A program made the translations under genes and the position numbers. Of a DNA stretch of 64,000 bases, positions 56,696 through 64,000 are shown one piece after another (the first letter of the stretch is position 1; each line of letters starts with the position of its first letter). This stretch comes from Globodera rostochiensis (lineage: Eukaryota; Nematoda; Chromadorea; Rhabditida; Heteroderidae): assembly GCA_018350325.1 (NCBI GenBank), contig JAEVLN010000005.1:1064142-1128141 (forward strand), written 5' to 3'. The notes under the pieces were generated by a model. It was given only the letters and a program-made list of their open reading frames with translations, had not been told where the DNA came from and did not search any database.

Positions 56696-56748
56696 TTCTA
56701 AAATAAATTTATGCAGACAATAATAATTCTTTTGTCCATCACAACTAG

Positions 56749-57583
56749 GGTTAGAGGTATCCGGAACCGGGACCGGTATCCGGGGGTTTGGGCAAATTAT
56801 CCGGGACCGGTATCCGGGTGTCCAGGATCCGGGATACCCGGTATCCGGGGGTTGGATCCGGGTGGGTTAAGCACTCCTAATGATTTATTTTTTCGGAGAG
56901 ATTTTTTTTTTTTGATGGTGTTAGCGCTAGTAAAATTTTTGAATTTTGGGTGACATTTTGCAATTTTCCTATTTAAAATTAAATAGAGAAATATGGGCTT
57001 CTGTAATTTGTTTTTTATAATTAGTTACCAATTTCACAAAACAATTGGCTTTCTCAACAAAAATTGCTCAAATTTTCTTTAAAAATTATACATTGCGCTA
57101 TAAATTAAGAAACCGCCGACCCAAAAACCAAAATTAAGAAAAATGCAATAAAAAAATACTCCTTTAAATCAAATTTTTTGAGAAAACAATTTTTTGAGAA
57201 AAATAAAAAAAAAACAAAAATGCACCGCTAAAAATGATTGCTTAATAAAAATGCAATAAAAGCAAAAAATGCACACCTAAAATTGAATTTTTATTTTTGA
57301 ACAGATGAAGAAGAGTTATTGACAAATGAAATTAACCATCTAACCTGGTTAAATTTGATTTTATTCGTTTATTTATGCATTTATTTACTTTTTGGCAAAA
57401 TTGCGTGAAAATTTGATTTTTTATAAATTTAATTAGTATTTTCAAAAATTGAAAATTATCCGGTATTCGGACGGATATCCGGCTATAAATTACTATCCGG
57501 TACCGGTATCCGGGTGTCAAGGAACCGGTGAAACCACTATCCGGGGGACCCGGATAATATCCGGTTTTGTCCAACTCTAATCA
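56749..57583. mobile_element. Full-length TATCCGG-rich MITE-like element
   Basis: Left GTTAGAGGTATCCGGAACCG, right ATATCCGGTTTTGTCCAACTCTAA. The ends are imperfect inverted repeats (TTAGAG...CTCTAA), with arrays of TATCCGGG, GGTATCCGG and ACCGGTATCC next to each end. The AT-rich middle lacks frames. A truncated sibling lies at 51598. Confidence 0.75.
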
Positions 57584-57644
57584 CAACCTTTGAACTCCGT
57601 CAGATCCTCCGAAATACATAAGAAAGCTGTTGATGGGAACTTAG

Positions 57645-57950
57645 AAAAAGTTTACTATTGAACGGGATTCACTCGGTGTGCGTTGGCAGCTAAAACCGCA
57701 AATTTTCGAAGCTCGATGTTTCCCCATACCTGATCAAATTAAACAAAAATTAATTATAAAGAAATATTTGATTTTGATTTACGTATGTAAAGAAATGATG
57801 TGTTATTAACGCTAAAAAGTCAAAGCCATAAACAATTTGTTGTATTTGGGGGTCGGCCAGAGCTTGACTTTTCCACTGGACAGGCCGTTCCCGACGCTCC
57901 GACCGCTGCCAGAAGATTTGAAGAAAACTTTTCAATAAATTATTAAAAAT
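57645..57950 (-). CDS. Possible 3' exons of an unrecognised minus-strand gene
   Basis: Two minus-strand open stretches, about 57935-57784 (...ALADPQIQQIVYGFDFLAL...) and 57730 to about 57660 (VWGNIELRKFAVLAANAHR), joined by an intron with GT-AG borders and ending in TAG. No upstream exon was found with certainty, and the family is not recognised. Could be a relic. Confidence 0.25.
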
Positions 57951-58599
57951 TTAATAGCTCAAAAACAAATTTTTCCTATAATTCAAGTCATCCCGTGTCT
58001 GCTTTCTCCATTAGTTTTGGATGAGGTTTGGGTGAGGCAATAAATTTTTGACAAAAATTGACGAGGATTCGATGTCGGGGACACAACAACTGCACCACAA
58101 CGACCGCACATATTTTTTTACCAGCCCTCCGGGGATGAGCATTTCCAATCCCGCGAATAAGAGAGTGGCGGAATATTACAAATTGCTCCGTCCTCAACGT
58201 TCAATCCCCCCACTTACATTCATTCATTCATTCTCTTGCTTTACGTCGCCGAAACTCAAAAAACATTCCGCCACTCCGAATGCTTACGGTAATTAAGCCA
58301 ATAACAGTTTTAATAATTTTTCTTGAATATTAAAATGTAAAAATATTAAATTTGCGATTATCCAAAATTTTGCAATTTCTTTCTGTGAAATGAAGAATTT
58401 TGGCTTTCCGCAATTGCGTCCAACATTCTGAGGACATTTATTGCTAAATTAACTGTTTAATATTACCGATGATTCATTATTATCCCATCCCAATCAATTT
58501 TTACCGAATTTTAACAATTTTGACGCTTTATCATTCCAATTTAAAGTCACAACAATTGATTATTAATTATTCAAGGATTATAGTTACAATCGTGAAACA
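57951..58599. other. Upstream region of the DM-domain gene
   Basis: A + strand frame at 58072-58296 (Pro/Ser-rich) could be an upstream exon of the next gene, but its donor phase does not fit the exon that starts at 58576 (open in frame with the DM start, reading DYSYNRET before the Met). Otherwise AT-rich. Confidence 0.35.
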
Positions 58600-59350
58600 A
58601 TGCCTAAAGAACAATATATGTGCCAATTATGTGCAAATCAGTGAGTTTCATAAATTCCTTTTTTGTAAAGTTTTTAAAAAATAAACTTTTACACTTTAGT
58701 GGTCAATACAATCAGCCCAAAAAAGGCCACAAATTGAAATGTCCCAATCGTCATTGCACGTAAGAAGCTGATAAATGAAAAAAAAATTATGTGACTAATT
58801 TAAGAAAGTTAAAAATCTTATTTTTATTGTAATAAATCAAATAATTTGTTGTTCAGTTGTTCTTTATGTTCCCTGAACACGAAACGACGAGTCTTGGACC
58901 AGCTGGAACGCCAATGGCGCACCAAAAATGGCAAACAGTGCAAGAAGATGAACAACGAAAATGCATGCAGCAGCAACACAACCACTGCTTATGAAACTCA
59001 ACTGAACGCAGAGCCAACGCGGGATGCTAATGGACTTGTGGTGGTTGAACAGAGCCAAGAAAAAGGTAAAATTAAAATGAATAATCTCACATCAGTTCCA
59101 ACTTCTTGTTGTGGTTGCAACAAAACATTATAATAATTACGCGACTTTTCCTAAAATAGTAAATTTATTAAACGTATAATTCTTATATTATCAATCCATC
59201 TGAAAAATTGTTTAATTCTAAATTTCTAATCACTTTTTATATATATTTCGGTTTTTAAAATTTTTTGTTAACTTTCTTTCAGGCCAAAAGGAATTGTTAT
59301 TACCATTTCAAACCCTCTCAAAATTAGGAACAGCTGTGACACTGAAATAA
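58600..59350 (+). CDS. DM-domain (Doublesex/MAB-3-type) transcription factor
   Basis: Exons 58600-58640, about 58701-58760, 58858-59066 and 59283-59350, in phase. The DM domain lies at the very N-terminus: MCQLCANHGQYNQPKKGHK, LKCPNRHCTCSLCSLNTKRR, VLDQLERQWR. It contains all zinc ligands of the CC-H-H-C-C-C-C binuclear site (C-x2-C, H, HK, C, R-x-C-x-C-x2-C) and the basic recognition tail. The rest is short, polar and unrecognised; total about 130 aa. DM proteins bind DNA in the minor groove and control sex-specific development in nematodes (mab-3, dmd genes). The third exon's donor phase also fits an acceptor at 59993, giving an alternative end. Confidence 0.85.
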
Positions 59351-59992
59351 AAGTAGATGGTTGTTGTTGAGTTAAAAAATGGCTTTAGTCATGCTCAGTA
59401 CAAACAAAGAATTGGGATTTTGAATTTTTTTCAATGTTATATTAAAATTTCTGGTCCTTAAAATGAAAATTATTTTGGTGGTAGTAACAAAACAACGCCA
59501 TTCTAACCACTAAAATTGGAAATAAAATAATGGCATTTTTAGATGTTTAGACTTAGACAATAAAATGGCAAAGATTTATGGCCTTCCGATGGCCCAATTA
59601 TCCAACAATACCACCCAAGACCCGCCACAGCAAACATCCTTCAGAGTTCTTTTTTTAGGGGTTTTAGGGAAAAGGCGTTTTTTTATTCTAAAAATCTCCA
59701 CTTCAGAATGGGCAGGAAAGAAATTGGGTTGGTGGCGAATTGACATATAAATCAAAAACATAAATTGGAGGTTTGGGGAGAATTGGTGAGAATGAATGGA
59801 GTGACAAATTGCCGGAGAACAAAGGGTCGAAAATTGGATTGGTTGGGCAAATTGAACGATTGAAAGTAAAATTATTTAAAGACGTTTTTTGGGTTGCTTT
59901 ATATTGAATTAATTAAGATACATTTAAATAGTGAACATGTCAATTTCAGACGTATTTGATGCATTCATTCTTTTATTTCTTTTTTTATTTAA

Positions 59993-60161
59993 GCGCGTCC
60001 TTCCACAACTCCACTGATATTACGACAAATGGACGATGTTGTTGTATATACGGAAGAAATGTGGAGTTCTACATTTCATGAACGGCTCGAAAATATGATC
60101 GGTTTTCAGAATAAAACGGTTCATCGATTTCAGTCAATTGAATTATTGTTAGAAATGTAAT
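59993..60161 (+). CDS. Candidate alternative last exon of the DM-domain gene
   Basis: After TTTATTTAAG the frame reads RPSTTPLILRQMDDVVVYTE...HRFQSIELLLEM and stops. Its phase matches the donor at 59067, so it can replace the 59283 exon and add about 55 residues. Open and codon-like, but without transcript evidence it could also belong to another gene. Confidence 0.45.
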
Positions 60162-60219
60162 AAAATAATAAAAATTTTGATATTTTTATTGCAAAATCAA
60201 AATTAAACACCAATTTTAA

Positions 60220-60620
60220 TTAGGGTTGTTACCCCGACCCCTTCCCCGCAATTTTTTGGAGATATTCCCGACCCCGACCCTTTTAACCCCGAATCCCATC
60301 CCCGACTTGAAGTTAACATACACCACCTAAAGATGGCATAATCCAGTAACAATTCATTTTTGCCGAGAACAGGGTTGTGGACTTGCGTGCTGTTTTCTTA
60401 ACAACGATTGCCGATTTTATAAAAATTTTCTCGACGACGCGCCTTCCGGCACCGTCGGACCCCTCCCTCCCCCCCCCTCTCCCTCCTTCATAAAAAGCTT
60501 TAAAAAATTAGCTTTAAAAATTTTTGTTGCAAATTTCTTAAAAAATTTAGTCAAAAAATCAATTTTTCTCGGCGGTGCCTTTTGGCACCGGCAACCCCCT
60601 CCCCAGAAGTAGCAGATTCT
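60220..60620. mobile_element. C-rich short-motif element and paired hairpin motifs
   Basis: TTAGGGTTGTTACCCCGACC at 60222 matches the end of the 53-kb MITE (TAGGGTTGTCATCCC). CCCGACCCCGACCC motifs follow to about 60310. From 60430 to 60600 two inverted copies of the GGYGCC...GGCACCG motif flank an AT-rich core, related to 54095-54250 in reverse. The right end is not clear. Confidence 0.5.
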
Positions 60621-63015
60621 CAAAAACCTTTATTACTGACCAATTTTCTTTAAGAAATTTGAATTAAATGTTTTCAAATTTAATCTTTCTGGAATATTTC
60701 TCCCTTTTACTTTACCTTTATGTAAATGCACTCATTCAAAAGCTCTCAACCAGTTTTTGGCCAAAAAAATTCATTAATATTCTTCTTTAACTCTGATCAG
60801 ATAGCACCAAAAAGGTACATTTATGCAGAATTATTCTCTGCTTCATTCTGTATCAATTACATTCCTTAAATCATTCCCCTCCCCCCCCCCTACCCCTGGC
60901 TATTGATGATGATCAGCAGCATTCGGATAAAATGATTAGTCACTGAGAAAACAGGATTTTGACCGATCGCATCATTCGTTCAATTGATCCTTTCGGCGGC
61001 TTAGACATTATTTAAACAAAAAAAAAACACGAAACGATACCTTTTCAGTTAATTTTTTTTAAAATCATGTATAACTGAAAACGTATAATTTTTTATTAGT
61101 AAAATCCAAAAAAGAATCATCTTATTGAGAAGAATTTTAAAATTACTGTTTCTTTTTTCTTTTTACCATTTTCTGGTGATATTGGAAAAGTGAAAAATAT
61201 AAAATTTTGTACTTAAGGTTAAAACAATGTTCCATTTACAACTCTATTTTTGGTTAGACTAATAAAAATGAAAATAAAATTTTTGTTGAATTTATTGGGA
61301 AAGGATTTTGTAATCATTTTTCAACATAAAATTCTGTTACATATTTTACGTCTCCCCCACCAAAAAAAGAATGTTCTGGCGGAATGGAAAAGAACGATTA
61401 TTTTGATCCCTCGCATAATTCGGCGAGGATCTAAAATAATAATTGCGCTCCCCACCGACAAACCTCGCTCGACCAAATTTTTATTTTTTCCCATCATTTG
61501 TCGTCGTATGCCTTTCGACTCGACTTTTCCGAAGAAATTTCCATTTATTTAAAATTCTTCGCTTTTTCTGCTTTCTCTTCAATATGCGAATTGACAATTT
61601 CACTGCTTTTTTTTATGTTTTGTTTCATTTTTTATTTTGAAATGAATTTGGTTGACCCAGCCAACACTTTTTCCTATTTTTTCCGATTTAAAAGATTTTT
61701 TAGAGCTTTTTCTTTTTCCATTTTACGAGTTTAAAATGACATGTTAAAGTAATGGAGGATGAAGCATTTCAGCTCAAGGCTCAACCGCTAAAATCGATAG
61801 GAGTACAAAAACAATTTTTTGCGCATTAGTGGGAAAGTGTTTAACCAATATTTTTTAATCGAATCGTCTTTCCAATCTTAAATCAAATAATTTTAATCAA
61901 AGCTTAGAATTAAGAAAAATTAAACAAAAAAAGCATTTTTAATGTAAAATATTCTTCAACCCGCTTATTAAAATACTTACAAAATACACAGTTTTGGACT
62001 GATAAAAAGCACAAATTGTCCTTCACAATTTTTCCATTAACATTTTGCTCAACAATTTACTGGTTTAAAGCGCTTTTGTCGTTAAACATTATTCGACTCC
62101 ACAATTTTATCATTTACACCTCCCAATGTTCTGACACATTAATCGATTTTATTTTGCAAAAATTTAATTGGTAAAAAATAATAAAATTATTTTACAACAT
62201 AAATAGGTGATTATCTTTTGACGCTCTTCCTTTATTATTAAAAATACTCATTTAAATTTTATTTTAGATTTTTTTAAGTGAATAAAATATTGAAGTTTTG
62301 AAAAATAAATATTACTATTATTAGTAAAATACAAACCTTTCCCGAATAGGACAAATATTTTATTTACCAAACTCCACACTTTTCCTTCGTTATTAAAGCA
62401 CAGACAGTGGCCAGAATAACGCTTTTACAAAATTCTGCTCTCAAATTGACCATAAATTTTCCTATTTATTGTCGTCAAATTTCTTTTTAATTTCTTTCCA
62501 AATTCACTTCACATAATGACGGGACGGGAGAATGAAGGAAATTCTGCGCCAAACCGGTTTAAAAACGCCATAAACGTTGATAACTAACTTAACATAACCT
62601 TCAATTTGCTATTAGTCGATTCATTTATTTTTTGACCTTTTATGCTTTTATATTAAAGTGTTGATTTCACTTTGGATGTTTTATGTAAATAGTGAAAGAA
62701 ACAAAAATGAAAAGTTAAACTTTTGACTTTGACTTTTTGATTAAAAATGAATATTTTGATGAAACAAACACTCTTTTCGTAACATTTTCATTCCATTTAA
62801 ACACATAAAAGACGAATGAATCAGACATTGAATAAATGTAATCAAATGAAAAATTTATTCAACGAAACATTTTATAGCAGCAACTTTTTGATTTTTTACT
62901 TTAATTAATAGTGAAATTTATATTTTTTTCAATAAAATATAATTACACCGTTTAAAAGATCGTTTAAGTTAATTTAAGCATAAATTGGCACATATTCCAG
63001 CAATAAACAAACGCA
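60621..63015. other. About 2.4 kb gene-free, AT-rich
   Basis: C10 near 60877. No coding frame with splice or codon support; the frames at 61250-61734 are low-complexity Phe/Ile/Lys. Presumed upstream region of the transporter gene. Confidence 0.5.
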
Positions 63016-64000
63016 ATGATGGAGATGACTGTTCTTGGGTAAAGTTTTGCACAAAAATTTAAGTTTTATTCTAGAGAATCAGAACTTTCTTTTAAGCACG
63101 AGGTCATTATAATGAATAATACAACTAAAACGAAATGTCGAATTTGCATTTACTTTAATATCCATTGAATGAAATTTGGGTCATTTAAAAAAATATTTTA
63201 TAGAAATCGAATCAGTGTTATCACCGACGGTGCCAAAGTGTCTCCATTCGGCAGTAAAATGGACATGGGGTAGAGCATAATATTAAATATATTTTAATAA
63301 TTGCTTAATTGTTTTATTCAAATAAATTTTAGGGATTATTTTGTACAAAATGGCAAGCTGAGAAAGGCACGGGGGCTGGGCTGGATATTGGCTGCCCTTT
63401 TTGTTGTTGCCGACATGGCTGGCGGAGGCATTGTGGCCTTACCAACGGCTGTTGTTCGATGTCGTTAGTTTTGTTTAATAAAAATCAATTAAAACACATT
63501 TAAAAACATTGACATTATTCAAGAATTTGTTTTTAAATTGAAAATTATTAAAATTATTTATGATATATTTGCAACGCATTTAAAAGAATTCTACCCCGGA
63601 TTGTTGATTCTGTTGTTCATGGCGCTTATCTCAACGACATCCGCAATTATGCTGGGCCAATGTTGGGAAATATTGATAAGGCGCTTCCCCGCATACCGTA
63701 CCCATTGCCGAAAACCGTATGCCGAAATTGGCCTCAAGGCGCTTGGAGAAAAGATGAGGTTACTATATTCTAAAAGCAGCATTGGCAATTTTTGGTGACA
63801 ATATTCGAGCTTTTTCCATATTTTACAGGACTATCGTATCAATTTGCGTGAACATCACACAGTACGGTGCCACCACCGTATTCCTGCTACTCTGTGCAAA
63901 AAACATTCGCGATTTCATCCGTGCCTTTTTAAACGTTGAGATCAGCTTCTGCTACTTAATTGTAATGATCGCGCTCGTGCTGTTGCCCGTCACACTGCTG
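63016..64000 (+). CDS. Amino-acid transporter, AAAP (SLC36/VGAT-like) family, 5' part
   Basis: Exons 63016-63038, 63204-63269, 63333-63463, 63587-63758 and from 63829 to beyond the window, all in phase. After a short polar N-terminus comes GLGWILAALFVVADMAGGGI then VALPTAVV, the first TM of Aa_trans proteins with its conserved G-G-G-x-x-x-L-P loop. TM2 follows (FYPGLLILLFMALISTTSAI), then YRTHCRKPYAEIGLKALGEKMR, typical of nematode members. The next TM region has NITQYGATTVFLLLCAKNI, and a further TM begins (LIVMIALVLLPVTLL). These are proton- or vesicle-coupled amino-acid carriers. Substrate not assignable. Confidence 0.9.

Noticed and set aside
59565..59750. 61-aa frame after the DM-domain gene
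   Set aside because: Overlapped by an equally long antisense frame. No acceptor in phase and no motif.
61250..61734. Phe/Ile/Lys-rich frames in the 61-kb region
   Set aside because: Typical of AT-rich non-coding DNA; overlapping in several frames and no similarity recognised.

Overview
The window is eukaryotic, AT-rich and intron-dense, and reads as a cyst-nematode genome, most likely Globodera (potato cyst nematode) or a close relative. Evidence: several short introns per gene, some with GC-AG borders; a tandem cluster of secreted glutathione-synthetase-like genes, an effector expansion described from Globodera and Rotylenchulus; ATGCCA (dorsal-gland 'DOG box') motifs upstream of secreted-protein genes; and nematode versions of NEK, DM-domain, TIKI/TraB, peptide-GPCR and AAAP genes. 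The species call is an inference from gene content. Exon joins were made by eye and have not been checked against transcripts.

Layout. 1-1501 (-): 5' part of a fatty-acid-amide-hydrolase-type amidase. 1966-15008: a 4.6-kb unit repeated in tandem 2.8 times, each copy holding one complete 13-exon secreted glutathione-synthetase-like gene. 15595-17238 (+): a single-Ig-domain surface protein. 18943-20777 (+): a secreted protein with a PPPDE/permuted-papain-like C-terminal half and ATGCCA motifs upstream. 20883-23541: a giant foldback element with a 21-bp array in opposite orientation on its two arms. 23990-25013 (-): two members, one decayed, of a small secreted-peptide family. 27022-28734 (+): a nine-exon secreted Cys-containing protein. 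29133-29382 (-): a His-rich secreted peptide. 30029-32333 (-): a rhodopsin-type peptide GPCR. 32340-42380: about 10 kb without a convincing gene, rich in poly-G/poly-C tracts and holding a 15-bp GC-rich minisatellite at 37.5-39.8 kb. 42382-42879 (+): another His-rich peptide. 43559-45814 (+): a NEK-type kinase. 46823-49566 (+): a TIKI/TraB-like gene carrying repeat insertions. 50.0-57.6 kb: duplicated cassettes of His-rich peptide plus Ly6-like gene, with MITE-like elements. 58600-59350 (+): a DM-domain gene. 63016-64000 (+): the start of an AAAP amino-acid transporter.

Three themes link the window. (1) Secreted-protein genes that look like parasitism or extracellular genes are multiplying by tandem and segmental duplication. 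(2) A set of non-coding elements shares G-rich or C-rich ends and is filled with short degenerate motifs (CGGAATTA, ACCGAG, TCGGGG, TATCCGG). They sit in introns, at duplication borders and around the minisatellite. (3) Two of the largest structures, the 21-bp foldback and the 15-bp minisatellite, appear to be such elements whose internal repeats have expanded. Their very long open frames are artefacts of repeat periods divisible by three.
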